DNA of 29,827 nt from Candidatus Segatella albertsiae (GTDB lineage: Bacteria > Bacteroidota > Bacteroidia > Bacteroidales > Bacteroidaceae): the NCBI GenBank assembly GCA_002451555.1, contig DKCU01000061.1, forward strand, positions 1-29,827. Reading direction: 5' to 3'. Position 1 is the first letter of the stretch. Every line of letters starts with the position of its first letter. A model generated the notes under the pieces. It had not been told where the DNA came from. It saw only the letters and a program-made list of their open reading frames with translations, and searched no databases. Of the stretch, positions 1 through 7,438 are shown piece after piece. The position numbers were made by a program, and so were the translations under genes.

Positions 1-1274
1 GCCTCCAAAGCACGGATATAAGTAGTACCACCACCAGCTACGATACCTTCCTCGATGGCTGCACGGGTAGCGCAGAGTGCATCATCCACACGATCTTTCT
101 TCTCCTTCATCTCAACCTCAGAGTTGGCACCTACATAGAGGACAGCCACGCCACCAGCGAGCTTAGCCAAACGCTCCTGAAGTTTCTCCTTGTCGTAAGA
201 AGACTTGGTATTCTCGATTTCGTTCTTGATCTGAGCCACACGATCCTGAATGTTAGCCTTCTCGCCATGACCATTCACGATGGTAGTGTTGTCCTTGTTG
301 ACAGTAATCTTGTCGGCAGAACCCAACATATCAAGAGTTGCCTCCTCAAGTTTCAAGCCCTTCTCCTCAGAGATTACGACACCACCAGTCAATACGGCGA
401 TGTCCTCCAACATAGCCTTGCGACGGTCGCCGAAGCCTGGAGCCTTCACTGCACAAATCTTCAAACCTTGACGCAAGCGGTTGACCACCAATGTGGTCAA
501 TGCCTCAGAATCAACATCCTCGGCGATAACCAACAATGGGCGACCGCTCTCTACAGCTGGCTGAAGGATTGGCAAGAACTCCTTGAGGTTAGAAATCTTC
601 TTGTCATAGAGAAGGATGTATGGATTATCCATTACACACTCCATCTTGTCGGCATCTGTCATGAAGTAACCGCTCAAGTAACCACGGTCGAACTGCATAC
701 CTTCTACTACCTCGATATGGGTATCACGGCTCTTGCTCTCCTCGATGGTGATGACACCATCCTTAGATACCTTGCGCATAGCGTCAGCCAAAAGCTTACC
801 AATCTCGGCATCGTTGTTGGCAGAAACTGTGGCAACCTGCTCTATCTTGTCGTAGTTGTCATCTACCTGCTCTGCATGAGACTTGATGTACTCAACGACA
901 GCTGCAACAGCCTTGTCGATACCACGCTTCAAGTCCATTGGGTTTGCGCCGGCTGTTACGTTCTTCAAGCCCTCTGTTACAATAGCCTGAGTCAAGATAG
1001 TAGCGGTAGTTGTACCATCACCTGCGTCATCGCCAGTCTTGCTGGCAACGCTCTTAACAAGTTGAGCGCCAGTGTTCTCAAACTTATTCTCCAACTCTAC
1101 CTCCTTAGCGACGGTAACACCATCCTTTGTAATCTGAGGAGCACCAAACTTCTTCTCAATTACCACGTTACGGCCCTTAGGACCAAGAGTTACCTTCACT
1201 GCGTTAGCCAACTGATCGACACCCTTCTTCAAGAGGTCGCGAGCATCCATATTATATTTAATTTCCTTAGCCAT
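1..1274 (-). CDS. groL: chaperonin GroEL (60 kDa), 3' end beyond window
   Basis: This is the N-terminal 424 residues of the ATP-dependent chaperonin that forms the double ring closed by GroES and folds cytosolic proteins. The minus-strand translation begins MAKEIKYNMDARDLLKKGVD and contains the nucleotide-binding GDGTTTAT block near residue 87 and the apical-domain segment VEGMQFDRGYLSGYF. The reading frame is open to the left edge, so only the start is in the window. The start ATG at 1272-1274 gives the canonical N-terminus. It follows groES by 96 bp on the same strand, the usual groESL operon, and that spacer holds an AT-rich tandem repeat. No CIRCE-like operator was found upstream of groES. 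Identification is certain. Confidence 0.98.
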   Translation of the reverse strand, partial: MAKEIKYNMDARDLLKKGVDQLANAVKVTLGPKGRNVVIEKKFGAPQITKDGVTVAKEVELENKFENTGAQLVKSVASKTGDDAGDGTTTATILTQAIVTEGLKNVTAGANPMDLKRGIDKAVAAVVEYIKSHAEQVDDNYDKIEQVATVSANNDAEIGKLLADAMRKVSKDGVITIEESKSRDTHIEVVEGMQFDRGYLSGYFMTDADKMECVMDNPYILLYDKKISNLKEFLPILQPAVESGRPLLVIAEDVDSEALTTLVVNRLRQGLKICAVKAPGFGDRRKAMLEDIAVLTGGVVISEEKGLKLEEATLDMLGSADKITVNKDNTTIVNGHGEKANIQDRVAQIKNEIENTKSSYDKEKLQERLAKLAGGVAVLYVGANSEVEMKEKKDRVDDALCATRAAIEEGIVAGGGTTYIRALE

Positions 1275-1316
1275 TTTATTTCTTTCTAATAAAAACGTTT
1301 TACTATCAGCAAAAAG

Positions 1317-1364
1317 TTTTTACTTTTTTGCCTTTTTACTTTTTTACCTTTTTACTTTTTTACC
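1317..1364 (-). repeat. 3 x 16 bp tandem repeat in groES-groEL spacer
   Basis: Three adjacent 16-bp units (plus strand TTTTTACTTTTTTACC; the first ends GCC instead of ACC) fill half of the gap between groES and groL. On the sense strand of the operon the unit reads GGTAAAAAAGTAAAAA. Fourteen bases of the same unit recur at 5337-5350, over the stop codon of sppA, so it is not private to this locus. It has no dyad symmetry and would be transcribed within the operon mRNA. Function unknown. Confidence 0.9.
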
Positions 1365-1370
1365 TTTAAA

Positions 1371-1643
1371 TTACTCCTCTACTACTGCGAGTACGTCGCT
1401 TTGACGCATCATGATATACTTGGTACCCTCAAATTCGAGTTCGGTGCCAGCATACTTACCGTAGAGAACGGTATCACCCTCTTTGAGAATCATCTCTTCA
1501 TCCTTAGTGCCCTTGCCAGTTGCAACGACCTTACCACGCTGTGGTTTCTCCTTTGCTGTATCAGGGATAATGATTCCACCTACTTTTTCCTCGGCTGGTG
1601 CAGGAAGTACCAGCACTCTGTCTGCTAATGGTTTAATGTTCAT
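1371..1643 (-). CDS. groES: co-chaperonin GroES (10 kDa)
   Basis: This 90-residue protein is the heptameric lid of the GroEL chamber. It shows the family signature at the N-terminus (MNIKPLADRVLVLPAPAEEK), the GGIIIPDTAKEKPQRGKVVATG mobile-loop and roof region at about residues 22-43, and the terminal VLAVVEE. Its length is typical for the family. It is the first gene of the groES-groL operon on the minus strand. The ATG at 1641-1643 gives the conserved N-terminus. I found no convincing TAnnTTTG box in the roughly 90 bp upstream, so its promoter is unassigned. The upstream gene is separated from it by a terminator hairpin. Confidence 0.98.
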   Translation of the reverse strand: MNIKPLADRVLVLPAPAEEKVGGIIIPDTAKEKPQRGKVVATGKGTKDEEMILKEGDTVLYGKYAGTELEFEGTKYIMMRQSDVLAVVEE

Positions 1644-1732
1644 GATTCTATGTTTTTAATTGTTATTACTTAGTGTTTGATGTCATCAAAAGCCTATTGC
1701 GGCATATTTCAGACACCATCGGCTTATACGAA

Positions 1733-1772
1733 AAGCGTGCCAAAGCATCAATGCTGACACTTTGGCACGTTT
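1733..1772 (-). terminator. hairpin terminator of the esterase gene
   Basis: Perfect 10-bp arms (1736-1745 and 1760-1769) enclose a 14-nt loop. On the minus strand the stem is followed by GCTTTTCG, a short T tract. It lies 36 nt downstream of the minus-strand stop at 1808 and upstream of groES. The arm length and spacing do not match a CIRCE (HrcA) operator, so a terminator is the better reading. A smaller palindrome sits at 1788-1803. Confidence 0.65.
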
Positions 1773-1807
1773 CTTTACCACGAGGCACTGACAGATTTGT
1801 CAGAACT

Positions 1808-3295
1808 TTATCGTCTCTGATTTGACTTCTTCACCGCTTTCGAGGAAGTTTTCTTGCCAGAAGCCTTACCCGACTGGATTGGTTGAGGGTCATTGGCAAG
1901 TACATCGAATACGATTTCCGCCATCTTCTCCGCACCCTTGGCGTTAGGATGGATGCCATCCTTTAGCATCATGTCCTTATAATTAAATAAGGTATGAAGG
2001 TCGATGAAACCACACTTGTTCTTTTTGGCAAGTTTCTGAATGATTGGCATCTCGCCATTCACGATAACGCTGTCACTGATGGTCCAGCTATCCTTAAAGG
2101 CCGGTATCGGAGAACAGAGATATATCTTAGGGTTGCTTGGCAATGCCTTCAGGGTATCAATCATCGCCTGCATACTCTGCCGATACTCGTCCGCTCCCTT
2201 CGCCCAGTTGTGGGTCTTGCTGTCGTTGGTACCAAGCTTGATGATGACGATGTTGGGATCAAAAGCTTGTGCATCTCTCCACGCCAATTCCTTCATATAA
2301 GGAATGTCACCCTTGTTCATCATGGTACGGGCACTCACACCGAAGTTTTTCACCTCATACCCATTGCCCAATTTCTTCTGCAACTGTGCAGGATACCCCT
2401 TGACAGGTGCCATGCCAATACCAAAGCCATCAGTTATCGAGTTGCCGATGCAAGCCACGCGGACGGCGTTCTCCTTAGGAGCCTTGACATGGTTAAGCCA
2501 GCAAGTCAAGTCGCTGAGCATCTGCTCATGATAAGGGAAGCCATGTTCTGCGTCACGGAAACCCCAGCCATGTCCGCAAGTAGGATAGATATGCATCGTA
2601 CACTCATTGCCCTCGTTGCGCATCGACGAATAGTAAGCCACGCCATTGGTTACAGGTGGAACCACCTCGTCGTCGCTCGAAAGCAAGATGATGGCAGGAG
2701 GTGTAAGATGGCGACGAACAGCCTTGTCATTTGACCATTCCTTGACCAACTTAGGATTCGTCTTGCGCTCCTCTCCCAAGAAATTGACGCAAGAACCTTT
2801 GTGAGACACCTTCTCATCCATCGAAATGACAGGATAGAAGAGTATGGAGAAGTTCGGACGGGCATCATACTCGGCATGGGTGCTGACCGACGAAGCCAAG
2901 TGGCCACCAGCAGAAAAACCCATGATGCCCACATCCTCCTTATTGATGTGCCATACTGTTGCGCTATCCCTTACGGTACGCATCGCCTGGTACGCATCAC
3001 CCAAAGGAATGTTGCGGTCGCCTTTCGGCATACGATACTTCAACACGAAGAAGGCAATGCCTTGCTTGTTGAAATACTCCGCCCACTGATGTCCCTCATG
3101 ATCCATGGCAAGATGGGAATAACCACCTCCAGGACAATCGACCACCGCACGTCCCGTAGGATTCTGAGGAAGATAACAAGTAAGCTCGCTCTGACCATCG
3201 GTGCTGTTTTTTAGCACAAACTTACGAGCTGTAGATTGAGCTGACATCGCCAAGCAGGCGCATGTCATCAAAGAAAGAACAATTATTCTTTTCAT
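1808..3295 (-). CDS. secreted two-domain esterase (alpha/beta hydrolase + SGNH hydrolase)
   Basis: This 495-residue protein has an N-terminal signal peptide (about residues 1-20, cleavage near SAQ) and two hydrolase domains. Residues 30-270 are an alpha/beta hydrolase of the acetyl-xylan/feruloyl esterase type. It has an oxyanion loop PGGGY (55-59), nucleophile elbow GFSAGG (Ser128), a candidate Asp208/209 and His242 in CGHGWG. Residues 278-470 are an SGNH/GDSL hydrolase with GNSITDG (Ser286), GTND (355-358) and DGIHP (Asp446/His449). Both triads look intact, so it probably deacylates plant cell-wall polysaccharides outside the cytoplasm; the exact substrate is inference. The C-terminus is a Lys/Arg-rich tail after residue 476. 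It is divergent from sppA, with a TATCTTTG box on the minus strand at 3417-3424. A secreted acetylesterase is the safest name. Confidence 0.88.
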   Translation of the reverse strand: MKRIIVLSLMTCACLAMSAQSTARKFVLKNSTDGQSELTCYLPQNPTGRAVVDCPGGGYSHLAMDHEGHQWAEYFNKQGIAFFVLKYRMPKGDRNIPLGDAYQAMRTVRDSATVWHINKEDVGIMGFSAGGHLASSVSTHAEYDARPNFSILFYPVISMDEKVSHKGSCVNFLGEERKTNPKLVKEWSNDKAVRRHLTPPAIILLSSDDEVVPPVTNGVAYYSSMRNEGNECTMHIYPTCGHGWGFRDAEHGFPYHEQMLSDLTCWLNHVKAPKENAVRVACIGNSITDGFGIGMAPVKGYPAQLQKKLGNGYEVKNFGVSARTMMNKGDIPYMKELAWRDAQAFDPNIVIIKLGTNDSKTHNWAKGADEYRQSMQAMIDTLKALPSNPKIYLCSPIPAFKDSWTISDSVIVNGEMPIIQKLAKKNKCGFIDLHTLFNYKDMMLKDGIHPNAKGAEKMAEIVFDVLANDPQPIQSGKASGKKTSSKAVKKSNQRR

Positions 3296-3416
3296 TGTTT
3301 ATCGTAAATTAATTGTTAATAATGTTCTACATTCAGACTTAGGCATATCTATGTAAATATGACTTCCCGTCTCATGAAAACGACAGTAAATTGTCATTTC
3401 ATTCTCTTTACAAATG

Positions 3417-3424
3417 CAAAGATA
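3417..3424 (-). promoter_or_regulatory. -7 box of the esterase gene
   Basis: On the minus strand this reads TATCTTTG, a perfect match to the Bacteroidota -7 form TAnnTTTG. It lies about 120 nt upstream of the ATG at 3295, which implies a long leader. No good TTTG -33 element is seen at the expected distance. Confidence 0.6.
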
Positions 3425-3487
3425 AGCATTTTTTGGAGAACAAGCGAGTGTTTTTTGTTCATTTTCTTGTAAATTACTATAAATAAA

Positions 3488-3518
3488 TTTGTTGTTTGTG
3501 TTTTTTTTCCTATCTTTG
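3488..3518 (+). promoter_or_regulatory. promoter of the sppA-lpxK-punA-thiL operon
   Basis: TTTG at 3488-3491, a 19-nt spacer and TATCTTTG at 3511-3518 match the Bacteroidota sigma-ABfr consensus. The expected start of transcription is about 25 nt before the sppA ATG. This is the only good promoter seen ahead of the four-gene operon. Confidence 0.8.
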
Positions 3519-3547
3519 CAATAAGTTTTAATGTTAAAAGACATCGT

Positions 3548-5341
3548 ATGAAACAGTTTTTCAAGAATGTAGCAGCCACCATCGTTGGCTTGTTTGCCTT
3601 CGGACTCATCATGAGCATCCTGGGCTTCATCTGCCTTATCGGCATGGTCGCATCTGGCAGCAGTACCCCTTCGCTGAAAAAGAACTCAGTAATGGTCATG
3701 AAATTGCAAGGGCAAATAGATGACAGAGCCGAGAGCAACTGGTTGGGGGATCTGACAGGCAACCAATTCAACACCCTTGGCATGAACAACATCCTCTCTG
3801 CCATCAAAAAGGCGAAGAGCGATGACCATATCAAGGGCATCTACCTGGAAACTGGCATCTTGGAGACTGACTATGCTACCTTACAGGAAATACGCAACGC
3901 TCTCAACGATTTCAAGAAGAGCGGCAAGTGGATTATCGCATACGGTGACGCTTTCTCGCAAGGTGGATATTACTTGGCTTCCGCAGCCAACAAGGTATAT
4001 GTCAACCCTGAAGGTTCTGTGGATTGGCATGGTATCGCATCGCAACCACAATATATCAAGGACGTGGCTGCCAAGTTTGGCGTCCACTTCACGGTGGTCA
4101 AAGTGGGCAAGTACAAGAGTTTCACAGAGATGTACACCGAAGACAAGATGACTGATGCCAACCGTGAGCAGGTATCACGATATATCAACGGGCTTTGGCA
4201 ACAGGTTTTGGCAGACGTAAGCAAGAGTCGTAGCATCAACAAGGACTCCTTGAATCATTATGCCGACGGACTGATGGTATTCGACGATGCCAAGCTACTG
4301 AAGTCTCGCAAGATGGTAGATGGTTTCTGCTATTATGACGAAATCAGAGACGTGGTGAAGAAACAGCTCGGCATAGACACCGACAAATCCATCAACCAAG
4401 TTTCGATAGACGATGTCAATGCCGCCGTACCAGACGAAAGTACATTGGGAGGCGACCAAATTGCAGTATATTATTGTCAGGGAAACATCGTGAGAGTCGC
4501 AACGCCAAGCATGTATGGCGACGAGCAACAGATTGTGAGCACAGATGTCATCAAGGACTTGCAAGACTTAGCTGAAGACAAAAATGTCAAGGCTGTGGTG
4601 CTGCGCATCAACTCAGGTGGTGGCGATGCCTATGCCTCTGAACAGATATGGAGAGCCGTGAGCCAGCTCAACAAGAAGAAACCTGTAATGGTTTCCATGG
4701 GAGGCATGGCTGCATCGGGCGCGTACTACATGAGCATGGGAGCACGATACATCATGGCTCAACCTACCACGCTGACTGGCAGCATCGGTATCTTCGGCGC
4801 ACTGCCTGACTTCAGCGACTTATTGACCAAGAAATTAGGTTTCAAGTACGATGAGGTTAAGACCAACAAGAATAGTGCCTACACTGGAGCTGGAACTACC
4901 CGTCCATGGAGCTCAGAGGAAATCGGCACATTGCAGGCTTACGTAAACCGTGGCTACACCCTCTTCCGCAAACGTGTGGCTGACGGCAGGAAGTTGAGCA
5001 CCGAACAAGTTGAGAAGATTGCACAAGGTAGAGTTTGGCTCGGAACCGATGCCAAGAACATCAAGTTGATAGATGGATTCGGAAGCCTTGACGACGCTAT
5101 CGCCAAAGCAGCACAGTTTGCCAAGATTTCCGACTATACCATGGTGGAATATCCTGGGGAAGCAGACTGGATGGAACAACTTCTCAGCCAGATGTCCGAC
5201 AACAGCGGTTCTTATCTTGACGAACAACTTCGCTTGACGTTGGGCGACCTCTACAAACCATTCATGATGATCAGAAACATGAAGGAGAAAGAGCCCGTGC
5301 AAGCAGCCATGCCATTCGTGCTGAACATAGTAAAAAGGTAA
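3548..5341 (+). CDS. sppA: signal peptide peptidase SppA, 67K type
   Basis: This 597-residue membrane-anchored serine protease cleaves signal peptides left in the membrane after secretion. One transmembrane segment spans about residues 8-35. Two tandem ClpP-like halves follow, as in the long form of the family. The catalytic lysine is expected in GKYKS (Lys190, first half) and the serine in GGMAASGAYY (Ser390, second half); both are present. The SGGGDAYASEQIW segment (356-368) forms the conserved oxyanion region. The ATG at 3548 lies about 30 nt downstream of a strong promoter. It is the first gene of an operon with lpxK, punA and thiL, and its stop codon lies inside a GGTAAAAAAGTAAA repeat unit. 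Confidence 0.96.
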   Translation: MKQFFKNVAATIVGLFAFGLIMSILGFICLIGMVASGSSTPSLKKNSVMVMKLQGQIDDRAESNWLGDLTGNQFNTLGMNNILSAIKKAKSDDHIKGIYLETGILETDYATLQEIRNALNDFKKSGKWIIAYGDAFSQGGYYLASAANKVYVNPEGSVDWHGIASQPQYIKDVAAKFGVHFTVVKVGKYKSFTEMYTEDKMTDANREQVSRYINGLWQQVLADVSKSRSINKDSLNHYADGLMVFDDAKLLKSRKMVDGFCYYDEIRDVVKKQLGIDTDKSINQVSIDDVNAAVPDESTLGGDQIAVYYCQGNIVRVATPSMYGDEQQIVSTDVIKDLQDLAEDKNVKAVVLRINSGGGDAYASEQIWRAVSQLNKKKPVMVSMGGMAASGAYYMSMGARYIMAQPTTLTGSIGIFGALPDFSDLLTKKLGFKYDEVKTNKNSAYTGAGTTRPWSSEEIGTLQAYVNRGYTLFRKRVADGRKLSTEQVEKIAQGRVWLGTDAKNIKLIDGFGSLDDAIAKAAQFAKISDYTMVEYPGEADWMEQLLSQMSDNSGSYLDEQLRLTLGDLYKPFMMIRNMKEKEPVQAAMPFVLNIVKR

Positions 5342-5350
5342 AAAAGTAAA

Positions 5351-5405
5351 GGCTCTTATATATAAACAAGGCTCTTATACATAAACAAGGCTCTTATATA
5401 AATAA
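5351..5405 (+). repeat. 3 x 19 bp tandem repeat between sppA and lpxK
   Basis: The units GGCTCTTATATATAAACAA (5351-5369), a copy with one change (5370-5388) and a shortened third copy (5389-5405) are adjacent. More degenerate units that begin with GGTG continue to about 5443, right before the lpxK start. The array is within the operon transcript. Function unknown. Confidence 0.85.
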
Positions 5406-5448
5406 GGTGTATAAAACAAAAAGGTGCCTATATATAAAAAGGTGTAAA

Positions 5449-6675
5449 ATGAGAACAGAAGGTGATTTAATAAAAATCAACGATTGGTTGCTGCCACTGA
5501 GTTGGATATACGGCAGCATCGTGAGATTCCGCAACTGGCTCTTCGACATAGGACTGAAGAAGAGCAAGGCATTCTCCATCCCAATCATCTCGGTGGGCAA
5601 CATCACCGTGGGCGGTTCGGGAAAAACGCCCCATGTAGAATACTTAATTCGCCTATTACACGACAAGGCCAAGATAGCAGTACTCTCAAGAGGTTACAAG
5701 CGCAAAAGCCATGGATACGTACTTGCCGAAGAGAATACAACCATGCCAGAAATAGGCGATGAACCATTCCAAATGCACAAAAAATTCTCCGACATCTATG
5801 TCGCGGTAGATGCCAAACGAGTGAGAGGTATCGAAACACTGCAAAGCGAAGAAGCAACCAAGGATGTCGAAGTCATCTTGCTCGACGATGCCTTCCAGCA
5901 CCGATACGTGAAACCCGGCATCAACATACTCCTGGTGGATTACCATCGACTCATCATCTACGACAAGATGTTGCCTGCGGGTCGTCTGCGTGAGCCACTG
6001 AGCGGAAAGAGCCGTGCGGACATTGTGATCATCACAAAATGTCCGAAGGACTTGAAGCCGATGGAATTTCGAGTGCTGACCAAGGCGATGGACCTCTACC
6101 CTTTCCAAAAGCTCTATTTCACTTGCATCAACTATGATACACCTGTGGGTGTCTTCACTGGCAAGCCATTCGAGACATCGCAAGACCAAGAAGCCGAGGA
6201 GGGAGAAGTCGCTTCTGACAAGGCTTTGGCAGGCTTCAAGGATTATCACGTGCTCCTGCTCACAGGCATCGCTTCACCCAAGCAGATGGAGCACGACCTC
6301 AAACCGATGGTCAAGGACATCACCTCGCTTGCTTTCGGTGACCATCATCACTTCAAGAGCAAGGACATCGACCGCATTAACGAGACATTCGAAGCCCTTC
6401 CACAACCTCGCATCATCATCACGACGGAGAAAGACGCTGTGAGATTGAGAGAGACCGACGGACTATACGAGAGTGTGAAAAAAGACATGTACGAATTGCC
6501 TATCAAGGTAAACTTCATGCTCGACCAAGAAGAAAATTTTAACGAAAAAATCATAAGCTATGTACGAAAGAATTCAAGAAACAGCATCCTGGCTAAAAGA
6601 AAGGATGACCACAAGTCCGAAGACAGCAATCATCCTGGGAACAGGCCTCGGACAATTAGCTTCAGAAATAACTGA
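5449..6675 (+). CDS. lpxK: tetraacyldisaccharide 4'-kinase LpxK
   Basis: LpxK phosphorylates the 4' position of the lipid A disaccharide at the inner membrane. The 408-residue product has an N-terminal hydrophobic helix (about 12-35), a P-loop GGSGKTP (55-61), SRGYKRKSHG (80-89), GDEP (103-106), DDAFQHR (146-152), PAGRLREPL (176-184) and TEKDAVRL (326-333), all hallmarks of the family. It is longer than usual because of an acidic insertion near 240-262 and a basic C-terminal extension after RNS (about 377). That extension overlaps punA by 116 nt in a different frame. The ATG at 5449 is preferred over an upstream GTG at 5407, which would translate the tandem-repeat leader. It is the second gene of the sppA operon. 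Confidence 0.96.
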   Translation: MRTEGDLIKINDWLLPLSWIYGSIVRFRNWLFDIGLKKSKAFSIPIISVGNITVGGSGKTPHVEYLIRLLHDKAKIAVLSRGYKRKSHGYVLAEENTTMPEIGDEPFQMHKKFSDIYVAVDAKRVRGIETLQSEEATKDVEVILLDDAFQHRYVKPGINILLVDYHRLIIYDKMLPAGRLREPLSGKSRADIVIITKCPKDLKPMEFRVLTKAMDLYPFQKLYFTCINYDTPVGVFTGKPFETSQDQEAEEGEVASDKALAGFKDYHVLLLTGIASPKQMEHDLKPMVKDITSLAFGDHHHFKSKDIDRINETFEALPQPRIIITTEKDAVRLRETDGLYESVKKDMYELPIKVNFMLDQEENFNEKIISYVRKNSRNSILAKRKDDHKSEDSNHPGNRPRTISFRNN

Positions 6676-7369
6676 CAGTTACGAGTTTCCATATAGTGAG
6701 ATACCTAACTTCCCTGTATCTACAGTGGAAGGTCACGCAGGAAAGCTCATCTTCGGTAAGTTGGGCGGCAAGGACATCATGGCGATGGAAGGTCGTTTCC
6801 ATTTCTACGAAGGCTACAACATGAAGGAAGTCACCTTCCCAGAACGCGTGATGTACGAGTTGGGCATCGAGACCCTCTTCGTGAGCAACGCTTCCGGTGG
6901 CATGAACCCATCCTTTAAGATTGGTGACCTGATGGTCATCGACGACCACATCAACTTCTTCCCAGAGCATCCATTGCATGGCAAGAACTTCCCTACAGGT
7001 CCTCGTTTCCCGGACATGCACGAGGCTTACGACAAGAAATTGCGTGACCTTGCCGACGAGATAGCCAAGGAAAAGAACATCGAGGTTAAACATGGCGTGT
7101 ATATCGGAGTTCAAGGTCCAACCTTCGAGACCCCAGCTGAATACCGCATGTATCATCTTCTCGGAGCTGACGCTGTGGGCATGAGCACTGTACCAGAAGT
7201 TATCGTGGCTCGCCATTGTGGCATCAAGGTATTCGGCATCAGCATCATCACCGACCTCGGTGGATTCGACGTGCCTGTTGAGGTGAGTCACGAGGAAGTA
7301 CAGGTAGCCGCCAATGCCGCACAGCCTAAGATGACTGAGATCATGCGTGAGATGATCCGCCGCTCGTAG
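6560..7369 (+). CDS. punA: purine nucleoside phosphorylase (trimeric, PNP-I type)
   Basis: This enzyme cleaves purine ribonucleosides with phosphate for purine salvage in the cytoplasm. The 269-residue product has ILGTGLG (25-31, phosphate loop), EGRFHFYEG (77-85), SNASGGMNP (109-117), GPTFETPAEYR (186-196) and VGMSTVPEVIVARH (206-219), closely following trimeric PNPs including the mammalian enzyme. The residue matching the purine-recognition Asn243 of human PNP is Asp232, in SIITDLG. The N-terminal helix MYERIQETASWLKERM aligns with the family, so the start at 6560, inside the lpxK reading frame, is real. It is the third gene of the operon. Substrate preference is not proven by sequence. Confidence 0.95.
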   Translation: MYERIQETASWLKERMTTSPKTAIILGTGLGQLASEITDSYEFPYSEIPNFPVSTVEGHAGKLIFGKLGGKDIMAMEGRFHFYEGYNMKEVTFPERVMYELGIETLFVSNASGGMNPSFKIGDLMVIDDHINFFPEHPLHGKNFPTGPRFPDMHEAYDKKLRDLADEIAKEKNIEVKHGVYIGVQGPTFETPAEYRMYHLLGADAVGMSTVPEVIVARHCGIKVFGISIITDLGGFDVPVEVSHEEVQVAANAAQPKMTEIMREMIRRS

Positions 7370-7370
7370 A

Positions 7371-7398
7371 AGTGAAGAACGAAGAGTGAAGAACGAAG
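7371..7398 (+). repeat. 2 x 14 bp tandem repeat between punA and thiL
   Basis: AGTGAAGAACGAAG occurs twice back to back (7371-7384, 7385-7398). A TAAC/ACAT-rich stretch with near-repeats then leads to the thiL start. This is the third operon spacer in the window filled by its own short tandem repeat. Confidence 0.8.
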
Positions 7399-7438
7399 AA
7401 TTCAACACTTAACATGTAACATTTAACACTGAAAAAGA

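Noticed and set aside
267..1289. 340-codon open frame antisense to groL
   Set aside because: It is the shadow of a highly biased coding strand; the opposite frame is unmistakably GroEL and the antisense product has no recognisable feature.
1736..1769. CIRCE-type heat-shock operator ahead of groES
   Set aside because: Arms do not match TTAGCACTC/GAGTGCTAA and the loop is 14 nt; position and T tract fit a terminator of the upstream gene.
3299..3544. 81-codon minus-strand frame between the esterase and sppA
   Set aside because: It covers both divergent promoters and has low-complexity composition.
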